In this document: one piece after another, positions 35,102 to 43,491 of the stretch | Layout of the letters: each line of letters starts with the position of its first letter | Numbering within the stretch: the first letter of the stretch is position 1 | From: CADEED01 sp964444835 | GTDB taxonomy: Bacteria; Pseudomonadota; Gammaproteobacteria; Steroidobacterales; Steroidobacteraceae | Direction: 5' to 3' | NCBI GenBank assembly: GCA_964444835.1 | Contig: CAYUIT010000001.1 | Location: 62,001 to 126,000 of the forward strand | DNA length: 64,000 nt | Position numbers and translations under genes: made by a program | The notes under the pieces: model-generated | What the model saw: the letters and a program-made list of their open reading frames with translations, nothing else | Database searches by the model: none | Told to the model about the DNA's origin: nothing

Positions 35102-35920
35102 ATGTCCGCTGCCGCAGCCACCACCACCGCTTCCTTCGGGACCGACGTCCTGCAGGCATCCACGCAGGTACCGGTGCTCGTCGACTTCTGGGCGCCATGG
35201 TGCGGCCCGTGCCGCGCGTTGGGCCCGGTGCTCGACCAACTCGCCAATGAGTTCGCGGGCCGTCTCCGCGTCGTCAAGCTCAACACCGACGAAGAGCCGA
35301 CGATCGCCGGCCAATTCGCGATTCGCAGCATCCCGGCGGTGAAGCTCTTTCGCCACGGCAAGGTCGTCGACGAGTTCGTCGGTGCTTTGCCACTCGCGCA
35401 GGTACGGGCGTTCGTCGAACGCCACCTGCCGCGGGCCTCCGAGGCCGCGCACCAAGCGGCACGCAAGCTAGCCGATGCTGGTGACGCTGCGGGTGCTGTC
35501 GCGGCGCTCGAGACGATTCTCGCCACCGAGCCTAACAATCAAGACGTATTGATCGATCTTGCGCGCTGCCGGGCCTTACTCGGCGAGACCGCCGCAGCGC
35601 GCGCTATCCTCGAACGCCTGTCGCCTGCAGCACAATCGGAGCCCACCGTGCGTTCCGCCTATGCCCTCACGCACTTCGCAGCGTTGGCGAGCACGCCGAC
35701 GACCGATGCCATCCAACAGATTCGCGCCCGAGCAGCGGGTGCCGTGCTGGGCGGCAGTGTGGATGCGGCTGCGGAGCTGCTGTTAGCCGAAAGCGGCGCA
35801 CAGCGCGCGTTCGCCCAGCGCGCCGGCAAGGAAGACCTGCTGCAGTTATTCGCCGTGCTCGGCAACGACGATGCCCGCGTGCCCGGATGGCGGCGGCGTC
35901 TCGCCGCATTGTTGAACTGA
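35102..35920 (+). CDS. cnoX: CnoX-type thioredoxin-TPR chaperone (YbbN family) with an intact CGPC
   Basis: A thioredoxin domain (residues about 10-110) with active site WAPWCGPC (Cys34, Cys37) is followed by a TPR-like helical domain to residue 272. This is the architecture of CnoX/YbbN, which protects substrates and hands them to GroEL or DnaK. E. coli CnoX lacks the first cysteine and has no redox activity. Here both cysteines are present, as in the Caulobacter protein, so a working oxidoreductase is possible. The start is ATG 35102, with AAGAAGAG upstream. It is convergent with the YhhQ-like gene. Confidence 0.9.
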   Translation: MSAAAATTTASFGTDVLQASTQVPVLVDFWAPWCGPCRALGPVLDQLANEFAGRLRVVKLNTDEEPTIAGQFAIRSIPAVKLFRHGKVVDEFVGALPLAQVRAFVERHLPRASEAAHQAARKLADAGDAAGAVAALETILATEPNNQDVLIDLARCRALLGETAAARAILERLSPAAQSEPTVRSAYALTHFAALASTPTTDAIQQIRARAAGAVLGGSVDAAAELLLAESGAQRAFAQRAGKEDLLQLFAVLGNDDARVPGWRRRLAALLN

Positions 35921-35935
35921 TTCGCTCGGCAGTCG

Positions 35936-36700
35936 TTAGGCTGCTGCCTCGCGACGCAGACGCTCCGCTTCACGCTCACCCAGATACCGCTGAATCCCGG
36001 CGCGCGCCAGATACAGCAACGGAATCAACGCAATCGCGCACAGCATTTTGTACAGGTAGTTCACCGTTCCAACCGCCAAGAATTGCGGAATGGGCCACTT
36101 CTGTGGCCCGAGCACGAACGCGATGTACAGCACGACGAAACTGTCGAGCAGCTGAGACACGGCGGTCGAGGCGGTGGCACGTAGCCACACGAGACGCTCG
36201 CCCGTTGCGCGACGGATCCGATGGAAGACCATGACATCGACCAGCTGTCCGATCAAAAACGCGATCACGGAACCCGCGATCGTCCACATGCCTTGGCCAA
36301 AGATCAGCGCGTAGGCTTTCTGAATGTCCGGCACACCCAAGCCAGCGTTGGCATCGACCCAAAACTGAGCCGGTGCTAGCGAAATCGTCAAATAGGCAAA
36401 CAAGAATGCGTAGACGATGAAACCGACCGCGACCCAGGAGATAAACCGCACACCCTTGACGCCGAAATACTCGTTGATCGTATCGGTCATGATGAACACG
36501 AACGGCCAAAGCAATACGCCCGCCGTAAAGTTCAGCGTGCCGGAGACTCCTAACAAGCTCCATTCGAACGGCGGCGCTCCGAGCGTCGGCTCCAACGCGA
36601 AAATCTTCACGCCGACGAATTCGGCGATCAGCGCGTTGGTCAGAAAGAAACCTGCCAAGAAAATGAACAATCGATTCGCGCGTTGGTCGGTGGTATTCAC
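35936..36700 (-). CDS. yhhQ: Queuosine precursor transporter (YhhQ/VUT family)
   Basis: Inner-membrane protein of 254 residues with about six hydrophobic helices, from the vitamin-uptake-transporter-like family that imports preQ0/preQ1 for tRNA queuosine. Recognisable are NALIAEFVGVKIF at the N-terminus, FIMTDTINEYFG and the SQLLDSFVVLYIAF segment typical of YhhQ. The C-terminus is charged. No preQ1 riboswitch is visible in the 42 bp upstream, which separate it from hslR on the same strand. Confidence 0.92.
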   Translation of the reverse strand: MNTTDQRANRLFIFLAGFFLTNALIAEFVGVKIFALEPTLGAPPFEWSLLGVSGTLNFTAGVLLWPFVFIMTDTINEYFGVKGVRFISWVAVGFIVYAFLFAYLTISLAPAQFWVDANAGLGVPDIQKAYALIFGQGMWTIAGSVIAFLIGQLVDVMVFHRIRRATGERLVWLRATASTAVSQLLDSFVVLYIAFVLGPQKWPIPQFLAVGTVNYLYKMLCAIALIPLLYLARAGIQRYLGEREAERLRREAAA

Positions 36701-36742
36701 TGCAGTCTCTAGGTTGTTAGTCTGAGGGCAACGGCCACGCGC

Positions 36743-37177
36743 TTACGACGCGTCGCGGCCGCGCAAGCGTCGCAGCGAGCGGCGCTCATGTTTGTCGGGT
36801 CGGGTCGACGTGCGCGGCGCGTAGGCTGCAGCGAGCCGTTGCTGCACAGCGTAAGCTTCGCGCTTGGCAAGGCTGGCTGCCGACTCCGTGTAGCTCGCAT
36901 GCGCCTCCGGCGCTGAACCGCGACGCTCTGGTAGCGCACGCACTTCGACCACCTGATCGAAGCCGCCGCGGCCCACAGTGACCGTATCACCGACACGAAC
37001 CCGATGCGCCGGCTTCACCCGTTGCGCGTTCACATGCACCTTACCGCCCTGCACAGCCTCCGTCGCCAAGCTGCGGCTTTTGAAAAAGCGCGCGTACCAG
37101 AGCCACAGATCGATACGTAGCACATCGGGTTCGACAGAATCCGTCGAGTCTGACTCGTTCGATTGCCGCGCTGCCAT
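36743..37177 (-). CDS. hslR: Heat-shock protein 15 (S4-domain RNA-binding protein)
   Basis: Hsp15 binds stalled 50S subunits carrying a nascent chain and helps recycle them. The S4 domain occupies residues about 18-85 (RIDLWLWYARFFKSRSLATEAV, GKVHVNAQRVKPAHRV). A basic C-terminal extension includes RPDKHERRSLRRLR. At 144 residues it is close to E. coli HslR (133). Its start region overlaps the upstream untranslated region of the divergent kbl gene. Confidence 0.92.
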   Translation of the reverse strand: MAARQSNESDSTDSVEPDVLRIDLWLWYARFFKSRSLATEAVQGGKVHVNAQRVKPAHRVRVGDTVTVGRGGFDQVVEVRALPERRGSAPEAHASYTESAASLAKREAYAVQQRLAAAYAPRTSTRPDKHERRSLRRLRGRDAS

Positions 37178-37225
37178 GCTCGCCTGAGTATAATTGCGAA
37201 TCGTCTTCGACCGCTCGGATTACCC

Positions 37226-38431
37226 GTGAACTCATCACCCGACGCGCGCGCAGCGTTCTACGCTCGGCTCCGCACCGATCTCGACGCCCTCGCCGACCAA
37301 GGCTTGTTCAAGACAGAACGCGTCTTGACGAGCCCGCAGCAAGCCCTGATTCGTGCGGGCGAGCGTGACGTCATCAATTTGTGCGCGAACAACTATCTCG
37401 GCCTCGCGAATCACCCCGCCGTCCGAGAAGCTGCGCACCGTGCCATCGATCGCTACGGCTACGGCATGGCGTCGGTGCGCTTCATTTGCGGCACGCAGTC
37501 CATCCACAAGCAACTGGAAGCAGCGCTGAGTCGCTTCCTCGGCCATGAAGACACCATTTTGTACTCGTCTTGCTGGGACGCGAATGGCGGCCTATTTGAG
37601 ACAGTCCTGGGTGAAGGCGACGCGATCATCTCCGACGCGCTCAACCACGCGAGCATCATCGACGGCATCCGCCTCTGCAAAGCGGAACGACATCGCTACG
37701 CCAATTGCGATATGAACGAACTCGAAGCGGCGCTCCAGAAGACGCAGTCGGCGCGCACGCGCTTGATCGCGACCGATGGCGTGTTCTCGATGGATGGCTC
37801 GATCGCACCGCTCAAACAGATCTGCGACTTAGCCGAGCGTTACAACGCCTTGGTGATGGTCGACGATTCACATGCGACCGGCTTCATGGGCCCCACAGGT
37901 CGCGGCACCCCGGAGCATTGTGGTGTCGCAGACAGGGTCGACTTCCTAACAGGTACGTTGGGCAAAGCGCTCGGCGGCGGTAGTGGCGGCTACACCGCCG
38001 GTCGCCGCGAAGCCATCGCCTGGTTGCGGCAGCGCTCGCGCCCGTATCTGTTTTCGAACAGCATCCCGCCCGTCGTCGCGGCGGTCAGCGTGCGCGTGCT
38101 CGACATCGTGGCGCAGTCGGGCGAGTTGCGCGCGCAGCTATTCGACAACGCACGCCACTTTCGCGGCGCACTCACCACGCTCGGCTTCAAACTGTTGCCC
38201 GGCGAGCATCCCATCATCCCGGTGATGCTGGGCGACGCCGCACTCGCCAGCAAAATGGCTGACAAGTTGCTCGAGCACGGTGTGTACGTCATTGGCTTCT
38301 CGTTCCCCGTCGTGCCCAAAGGACTGGCACGAATTCGCACCCAGATGTCTGCCGCGCTCACGCGAGCGCAACTCGATCAAGCCATCGAGGCGTTTCGCAC
38401 GGTCGGTCGTGAGTTAGGAGTCATTCGATGA
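37226..38431 (+). CDS. kbl: Glycine C-acetyltransferase (2-amino-3-ketobutyrate CoA ligase)
   Basis: PLP enzyme that splits 2-amino-3-oxobutyrate with CoA to glycine and acetyl-CoA, the second step of threonine breakdown. Landmarks are NNYLGLANHP, RFICGTQSIHKQLE, VMVDDSHATGF and the PLP lysine Lys247 in LGKALGGGSGG. The GTG at 37226 gives 401 residues (E. coli 398), and the longer upstream frame is non-homologous. It overlaps tdh by ATGA, so the two enzymes, which share an unstable intermediate, are made together. Confidence 0.96.
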   Translation: MNSSPDARAAFYARLRTDLDALADQGLFKTERVLTSPQQALIRAGERDVINLCANNYLGLANHPAVREAAHRAIDRYGYGMASVRFICGTQSIHKQLEAALSRFLGHEDTILYSSCWDANGGLFETVLGEGDAIISDALNHASIIDGIRLCKAERHRYANCDMNELEAALQKTQSARTRLIATDGVFSMDGSIAPLKQICDLAERYNALVMVDDSHATGFMGPTGRGTPEHCGVADRVDFLTGTLGKALGGGSGGYTAGRREAIAWLRQRSRPYLFSNSIPPVVAAVSVRVLDIVAQSGELRAQLFDNARHFRGALTTLGFKLLPGEHPIIPVMLGDAALASKMADKLLEHGVYVIGFSFPVVPKGLARIRTQMSAALTRAQLDQAIEAFRTVGRELGVIR

Positions 38432-39462
38432 AGGCGTTAGTCAAGAAGCAAGCGGCCCCGGGCATTTGGATGGATGACATTCCCGAGCCGAAGGTGGGCC
38501 CAAACGACGTGCTCATTCAGATCAACAAAACGGCGATCTGCGGCACCGACATGCACATCTACAAATGGGATGCCTGGGCGCAACGCACGATCAAGGTGCC
38601 GATGGCAGTCGGGCACGAATACGCCGGGCGAATTGTCGACATGGGCAGCGAAGTACGCGGCTTCGCAGTGGGCGATCGGGTGTCTGGCGAGGGTCACATC
38701 ACCTGCGGCTACTGCCGCAATTGCAAGGCAGGACGCCGTCATCTGTGTCGAAACACCGTCGGCGTCGGCGTCGATCGCCAAGGCTGTTTCGCCGAGTATC
38801 TGGTGATCCCCGCCGTGAACGCCTTCAAGCTCACGCCGGCGATCACCGATGACATGGCCTCGATCCTCGATCCGTTCGGGAACGCGACCCACACCGCCCT
38901 GGCTTTCAACATGGTCGGCGAAGATGTGCTGATCACGGGAGCGGGCCCCATCGGCATCATGGCCGTCGCGATCTCACGCTTCGTCGGTGCGCGCCATGTG
39001 GTCATCACGGATGTGAACGAATACCGGCTCGGTCTCGCGCAGCGCATGGGCGCGACGCGAACGGTCAACGTGGCGCGCGAGAAACTCGACGACGTGATGC
39101 AAGCGCTCGGGATGCAGGAAGGATTCGACGTGGGCCTGGAGATGTCAGGCAACCCGCAAGCGTTACGCGACTTGCTGCGCACGATGCACCACGGCGGTAG
39201 TGTCGCGTTGCTCGGAATTCCACCCGACGAAACCGCCATCGACTGGAATCAAGTGATCTTCAAGGGCCTGACGCTCAAAGGCATCTACGGCCGTGAGATG
39301 TTCGAAACTTGGTACAAGATGGCCGCAATGCTGCAGAGCGGCCTCGATCTCGGCCCGATCATCACGCACCATTTTCCGGTGCAGGAGTACCTACGCGGCT
39401 TCGAGACGATGGGCTCAGGTCAGTCGGGGAAAGTGATCCTCGACTGGTCAACCTTGCATTGA
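38428..39462 (+). CDS. tdh: L-threonine 3-dehydrogenase
   Basis: Zinc-dependent medium-chain dehydrogenase that oxidises threonine to 2-amino-3-oxobutyrate with NAD. The catalytic zinc site is in AICGTDMHIYKWD and GHEYAG, the structural zinc cysteines are in CGYCRNCKAGRRHLC, and the Rossmann motif is GAGPIGIMA. It has 344 residues (E. coli 341). It is coupled to kbl by a four-base overlap and convergent with sppA. Confidence 0.97.
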   Translation: MKALVKKQAAPGIWMDDIPEPKVGPNDVLIQINKTAICGTDMHIYKWDAWAQRTIKVPMAVGHEYAGRIVDMGSEVRGFAVGDRVSGEGHITCGYCRNCKAGRRHLCRNTVGVGVDRQGCFAEYLVIPAVNAFKLTPAITDDMASILDPFGNATHTALAFNMVGEDVLITGAGPIGIMAVAISRFVGARHVVITDVNEYRLGLAQRMGATRTVNVAREKLDDVMQALGMQEGFDVGLEMSGNPQALRDLLRTMHHGGSVALLGIPPDETAIDWNQVIFKGLTLKGIYGREMFETWYKMAAMLQSGLDLGPIITHHFPVQEYLRGFETMGSGQSGKVILDWSTLH

Positions 39463-39465
39463 CGC

Positions 39466-39475
39466 GAGTCGTTAG
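39466..39475. repeat. CTAACRACTC word, intergenic copy between tdh and sppA
   Basis: An exact copy (as GAGTCGTTAG on this strand) in the 15 bp gap between the convergent tdh and sppA stops. See the finding on CTAACRACT. Confidence 0.5.
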
Positions 39476-39477
39476 CC

Positions 39478-41316
39478 TTAGTCGACGGTACAGAAGCAGT
39501 ACGCGTAGCGGTGATCGCGCGACTGCAATCGCTCCCAACGCGCCATCTCACGCTCGACCGGCTCGAGCTGGCGCACCACGCGCGCCAAGGCCGCATCGCG
39601 CCCCTTCGGCAGGAACGTCTTCACACCCCACGCCTGGATCTGCATCGCCAACTGCTCCGCCCAGGTCATCTCGGGCGCGATGAACGTGACCTCGTAGTTA
39701 TCGCCGAGGTTGGCACGCTTGGCCGCGGCTTTGACGGCGTCATCGAACGAACCTAACTGGTCTACGAGCCCGATCCGCTTCGCATCCGTGCCGGACCACA
39801 CGCGCCCTTGCGCGATCGCATCGACCTCATCACGCGTCTTCTTGCGGCCATCCGTCACACGCTTGAGGAAGTCCTCGTACCCGCGCTCGATGCCCGCCTG
39901 GATGATGGTTTGCGCATCCACACCGAGCGGGCGATCCAAACGGAACTGCCCCGCGAGCGGTGTCGTGCCGACGCCGTCGGTGCTCACGCCGACCTTGTCG
40001 AGCGTTCGGTTGAACGTTGGAATCGCGGCGAAGATGCCAATCGAACCCGTGATCGTCGCGGGGTGCGCCCAGATTTCATCGGCTGGCGCTGCGATGTAAT
40101 AGCCGCCCGACGCTGCAAGGTCGCCCATCGACACGACGAGTGGCTTGCCCGCCGCTTTCACGGCCTGCAACTCGCGATAGATCTGCTCGGACGCGAGCAC
40201 GCTGCCGCCCGGGCTATCGACGCGCAACACCACAACTTTGACATTGTCGTCTTCCCGCGCGTCACGGATCAGCTGCGCCGTGGTCTCGCCGCCAATCGTG
40301 CCGGAAGGCTGCGCTCCATCGAGAATCTCGCCCGAGGCGACGATCACGCCCACTTCCGGTTTGCCATCGCCTCTCAACTGCTGCTCGGCGCGAACCACTC
40401 GCAAATAATCGGCAAACGGCGTCGCCTTGAATGTCCCGGCGTCTTCGTCTTTACCGACCAACTCGATCAAGCGATCTTCCACCTCGAGCGAGGTCTTGAG
40501 TGCCGTGACGAGCTTGGCATCGAGCGCAACCTGAGCCGTATCGCCCTTCGCGGCGCGCACGGCCTCGGCCAATGTCGCTGCGTAGCCATTGAGGTCGTCC
40601 GCCTTCAGGCCGCGCGCCTTCGCGACTGTCTCGCGGTAGTTAGCCCAAAGGGCGTTCAGGTAACCGAGGCTCTCCTCGCGGTCCTCTGGCGACATGTCTT
40701 TGCGCGTATAGACCTCGACCGCACTCTTGTAAGCCCCGACTCGAAACACATTCATGTCGATGCCGAGCTTGTCGAGCAGATCCTTGTAGTACATCCGATA
40801 GCGTTCATAGCCATCGAGCAGCACGAAGCCCATCGGGTCGAGATACACCTCATCGCCATGCGCGGCGACGAAATACTGCGGCTGCAAGAAGCCCGTGCCA
40901 CGCACGATCACCTTCTTGCCTGAAGTCTTGAAATCTTCGATGGCCGCGACAAGCTCCATCAGCGTCGGTTGACCGCCGCCTGTCATGTAGTCGAGGTCGA
41001 AAACCACCGACGCGATGCGCTTGTCTTTCTTGGCAGCACGCAACACATCGACGACATCCCAGAGCAAGGTTTCCGGCTGACCGGCACCTTGGGCCTCATC
41101 GATTGCGCGCTCGACGGGATCGCCTGACAACTGCTCGACGATCTCGCCTTCCGGTCGAATCACGAGCGCCGAACCGGTCTGGATGTGCGGAATACTGGTC
41201 TGCAGTGCCCCAAAAATGAAGCCAAACAGCAGCAGCAACAGAATGAGGTGAAGAAACTTGCGCAGACCGTCGAGGCCACGCCACATGAAGCGAAAGAAGT
41301 TACCGATGGCGCTCAC
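39478..41316 (-). CDS. sppA: Signal peptide peptidase SppA, 67-kDa type
   Basis: Membrane-anchored serine protease that digests cleaved signal peptides. An N-terminal transmembrane helix (about residues 22-40) is followed by tandem SppA domains. The Ser-Lys dyad is split between them: Lys197 in GAYKSAVE and Ser403 in DLAASGGYYIAA, close to the E. coli positions (209 and 409). It has 612 residues. It lies downstream of rplS, separated by a likely terminator. Confidence 0.95.
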   Translation of the reverse strand: MSAIGNFFRFMWRGLDGLRKFLHLILLLLLFGFIFGALQTSIPHIQTGSALVIRPEGEIVEQLSGDPVERAIDEAQGAGQPETLLWDVVDVLRAAKKDKRIASVVFDLDYMTGGGQPTLMELVAAIEDFKTSGKKVIVRGTGFLQPQYFVAAHGDEVYLDPMGFVLLDGYERYRMYYKDLLDKLGIDMNVFRVGAYKSAVEVYTRKDMSPEDREESLGYLNALWANYRETVAKARGLKADDLNGYAATLAEAVRAAKGDTAQVALDAKLVTALKTSLEVEDRLIELVGKDEDAGTFKATPFADYLRVVRAEQQLRGDGKPEVGVIVASGEILDGAQPSGTIGGETTAQLIRDAREDDNVKVVVLRVDSPGGSVLASEQIYRELQAVKAAGKPLVVSMGDLAASGGYYIAAPADEIWAHPATITGSIGIFAAIPTFNRTLDKVGVSTDGVGTTPLAGQFRLDRPLGVDAQTIIQAGIERGYEDFLKRVTDGRKKTRDEVDAIAQGRVWSGTDAKRIGLVDQLGSFDDAVKAAAKRANLGDNYEVTFIAPEMTWAEQLAMQIQAWGVKTFLPKGRDAALARVVRQLEPVEREMARWERLQSRDHRYAYCFCTVD

Positions 41317-41361
41317 GAGCGAGAATTCCTACCTCAGGCGAGTGACGCAATTAGACAACGC

Positions 41362-41395
41362 GCCGACGCGCTGCCCACACGGGCAACGCGTCGGC
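41362..41395 (-). terminator. Probable terminator after rplS
   Basis: GCCGACGCG (41362-41370) pairs with CGCGTCGGC (41387-41395). An inner GCCC/GGGC helix sits around an ACAC loop. On the minus strand it follows the rplS stop, but the tract after it (GCGTTGTCTAATT) is only modestly U-rich, so termination may be incomplete. Confidence 0.6.
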
Positions 41396-41403
41396 ACGCG
41401 AGT

Positions 41404-41413
41404 GAGTCGTTAG
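41404..41413. repeat. CTAACRACTC word, copy spanning the rplS stop codon
   Basis: An exact copy in which the TAA of the word is the rplS stop codon (41410-41412, minus strand). See the finding on CTAACRACT. Confidence 0.5.
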
Positions 41414-41754
41414 ACCTTCTCTTCGATGCGCGCCGCCTTGCCGGACAGGTCGCGCAGATAGTAGAGCTTCGCCCGGCGCACGTTACCGCGGCGTTTCACG
41501 GCGATTTCGGCGATCGATGGGCTGTACGTCTGGAACACGCGCTCGACGCCCTCACCGTGGGAGATCTTGCGAACCGTGAACGAGGAGTTGAAGCCGCGGT
41601 TGCTCTTGGCAATCACGATCCCTTCGTACGCCTGTACGCGCTCGCGATCACCTTCGGTGACCTTCACTTGCACAACCACCGTGTCGCCCGGCTTGAAGTC
41701 CGGGACGGTGCGCGTCATGCGCTCTTGTTCCAACGTTTGGATAATGTTCGCCAT
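41410..41754 (-). CDS. rplS: Large ribosomal subunit protein bL19
   Basis: bL19 sits at the 30S-50S interface. The 114-residue protein starts MANIIQTLEQERM and contains FKPGDTVVVQVKV, AYEGIVIAKSNRG and the C-terminal RRAKLYYLRDLSGKAARI, all typical. The ATG at 41754 is one base after the trmD stop. The longer frame upstream is trmD sequence. It is the last gene of rpsP-rimM-trmD-rplS. Confidence 0.98.
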   Translation of the reverse strand: MANIIQTLEQERMTRTVPDFKPGDTVVVQVKVTEGDRERVQAYEGIVIAKSNRGFNSSFTVRKISHGEGVERVFQTYSPSIAEIAVKRRGNVRRAKLYYLRDLSGKAARIEEKV

Positions 41755-41755
41755 C

Positions 41756-42523
41756 TCAGTCACCTTTCTTACTCTGTCCGCCGCCGCTTGCGCGTTCGGC
41801 AAGAAACTCATCCAACAGCTTGCTCGCTTCACGATCAAGCCGAATCTTCGCAATCATGTCAGGCCGTCGCTGCCACGTGCGCGCCACGGCCTGTTGCAAG
41901 CGCCAGCGACGAATGGCCGCATGAGCGCCGCCTTGCAACACCTCCGGCACGCGCCGACCTTCAAACTCCACCGGCCGAGTGAAGTGAGGCCAGTCGAGCA
42001 ACCCTGCGGCGAACGACTCCTCGACACTCGAGCGCGCATCGCCGAGCGCACCCGGCAACAAACGCACGATGGCATCGATCACCACCAGTGCCGGCAACTC
42101 GCCGCCAGACACGATGTAATCGCCAATCGACACCTCGCAATCGATACGCGACTCGATGACACGCTCATCGAGCCCTTCGTACCGACCCGCTACCAGCAAC
42201 AAGCCTGGTAGCTTTGACCACTCGGCGACGCGCGCCTGCGTCAGCGGTTCGCCCTGCGCCGACAAGTACACTCGCGGCACTCCGGCGGGCAACCGCTTGG
42301 CTGCGGCATCGATCGCGGCGCACATCGGCTCCGGCTTCAACACCATGCCGGGCCCACCACCGAACGGCCGATCATCGACTGTCCGATGCACATCCACCGT
42401 GTGCGACCGCGGATCCTCGCAGCCCACTTGCGCCAAACCGCGCTCCAATGCGCGCCCGACGACACCGCCCGTCAATGCGCTGCGAATCAGTTGCGGAAAC
42501 AGCGTCACGACTTCGATGTGCAC
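41756..42523 (-). CDS. trmD: tRNA (guanine37-N1)-methyltransferase
   Basis: Methylates G37 next to the anticodon to prevent frameshifting. It is a SPOUT-fold enzyme with the trefoil-knot motifs YLSAQGEPLTQ, LVAGRYEGLDERV and SIGDYIVSGGELPAL. The catalytic Asp of the family lies near the C-terminal WPHFTRP segment. The start is GTG at 42523 (MHIEVVTLFP). It has 255 residues with a short basic Lys/Gly tail. It is part of the conserved rpsP operon. Confidence 0.97.
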   Translation of the reverse strand: MHIEVVTLFPQLIRSALTGGVVGRALERGLAQVGCEDPRSHTVDVHRTVDDRPFGGGPGMVLKPEPMCAAIDAAAKRLPAGVPRVYLSAQGEPLTQARVAEWSKLPGLLLVAGRYEGLDERVIESRIDCEVSIGDYIVSGGELPALVVIDAIVRLLPGALGDARSSVEESFAAGLLDWPHFTRPVEFEGRRVPEVLQGGAHAAIRRWRLQQAVARTWQRRPDMIAKIRLDREASKLLDEFLAERASGGGQSKKGD

Positions 42524-42550
42524 GCTCTTACCGCTCCCCGGCCCGCTCGC

Positions 42551-42560
42551 CTAACAACTC
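42551..42560. repeat. CTAACRACTC word, intergenic copy between rimM and trmD
   Basis: An exact copy lying one base beyond the rimM stop, inside the 38 bp rimM-trmD spacer of the rpsP operon. See the finding on CTAACRACT. Confidence 0.5.
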
Positions 42561-42561
42561 G

Positions 42562-43065
42562 TCAAAAATCTTCCGGCCAATCGACAACGACTGCCTTCGC
42601 CGCCGTGTCGACGCGCAACAAGTGTTGCTTCGTCACCGGCACACAATATTCGCGCCGGCCCCGAACGACCATCACGTCGTTACCGGGCGCCTCGAGGAAG
42701 TGGTCGATCACTCCCAGTTCGACACCCGCGGCATTGCGCACCGTCAAACCCACCAAGTCCGCGAGGTAATACTCGCGCTCTCCCGGTGGCGGTAGCGCCT
42801 CCCGCGCCACCTCGATCATCGCGCCCGTCAGCTGCTGCGCGGCGTTCCGATCGTCGACACCTGCCAGCTTCGCGATCCAGCCTGTGCCGTGGGCGCGCGA
42901 CTGGTGCAATGCCAACGTTCGCCGCGTGCCATTCGCCCATCGCAACTGCCAAGCTCGTTGCTCGAACAACTGACCCGGCGGATTCATGAAAGACTGGACC
43001 TTGATCCAGCCGCGCACCCCGTTAGGTGCACCGATTCGCCCTACCTCAACCCAGCGCTCGCTCAT
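42562..43065 (-). CDS. rimM: Ribosome maturation factor RimM
   Basis: Assists maturation of the 30S head by binding uS19. An N-terminal RimM domain (VGRIGAPNGVRGWIKVQSF) is followed by a PRC-barrel (YYLADLVGLTVRN, LGVIDHFLEAPGNDVMVV). It has 167 residues. The gene is second in rpsP-rimM-trmD-rplS, 25 bp after rpsP, and ends 38 bp before trmD. Confidence 0.96.
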   Translation of the reverse strand: MSERWVEVGRIGAPNGVRGWIKVQSFMNPPGQLFEQRAWQLRWANGTRRTLALHQSRAHGTGWIAKLAGVDDRNAAQQLTGAMIEVAREALPPPGEREYYLADLVGLTVRNAAGVELGVIDHFLEAPGNDVMVVRGRREYCVPVTKQHLLRVDTAAKAVVVDWPEDF

Positions 43066-43090
43066 GGCGTTAGCGCCAGCCCGTGAGTAG

Positions 43091-43342
43091 TTAGGCGTTA
43101 GTCTTGCGGAACGTCGTGACGAGTTGCTTCACACGATCCGACTGTTGCGCACCTTTGCCCAGCCAATAGTCGATGCGCGGCAGATCGAGCTTCAGCTTGA
43201 TGTCGCCCTTGCGAGCCACCGGATTGAAGAAGCCGACCATCTCCAAGGCCTTGCCACCTTGGCGCTTGCGGCTGTCCGTGACAACCACGTGATAGAACGG
43301 CGTGTTCTTGGCGCCGCGACGAGTAAGACGAATCGTCACCAT
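43091..43342 (-). CDS. rpsP: Small ribosomal subunit protein bS16
   Basis: The 83-residue bS16 starts MVTIRLTRRGAKNTPFYHVVV and continues with GKALEMVGFFNPVARKG and RIDYWLGKGAQQSDRV. The ATG at 43342 gives the standard N-terminus. The frame runs further upstream without similarity. It is the first gene of the rpsP operon, preceded by a good promoter. Confidence 0.98.
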   Translation of the reverse strand: MVTIRLTRRGAKNTPFYHVVVTDSRKRQGGKALEMVGFFNPVARKGDIKLKLDLPRIDYWLGKGAQQSDRVKQLVTTFRKTNA

Positions 43343-43417
43343 GACTTGAAAAACCTTATGCAGTTGAACGCCGTCCACCCGCGGAAACCCGTGGTGGCCG
43401 GCCAAAAAGAGGCGCGA

Positions 43418-43446
43418 AGTCTACGCAAATCAGCGGGTTGGGGCAA
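43418..43446 (-). promoter_or_regulatory. Predicted sigma70 promoter of the rpsP operon
   Basis: On the minus strand, TTGCCC (43446-43441), a 17-base spacer and TAGACT (43423-43418). It lies about 75 bp upstream of the rpsP ATG, downstream of the ffh stop, and gives the ribosomal operon its own start. Confidence 0.65.
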
Positions 43447-43491
43447 ATCGGCTTGCGGGCAGCCGTTACGCCCGCCCGCCACCCGGCGGAA

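Noticed and set aside
36701..36742. preQ1 riboswitch upstream of the YhhQ-like transporter
   Set aside because: The gap to hslR is only 42 bp and shows no pseudoknot-forming C-rich/A-rich pair.
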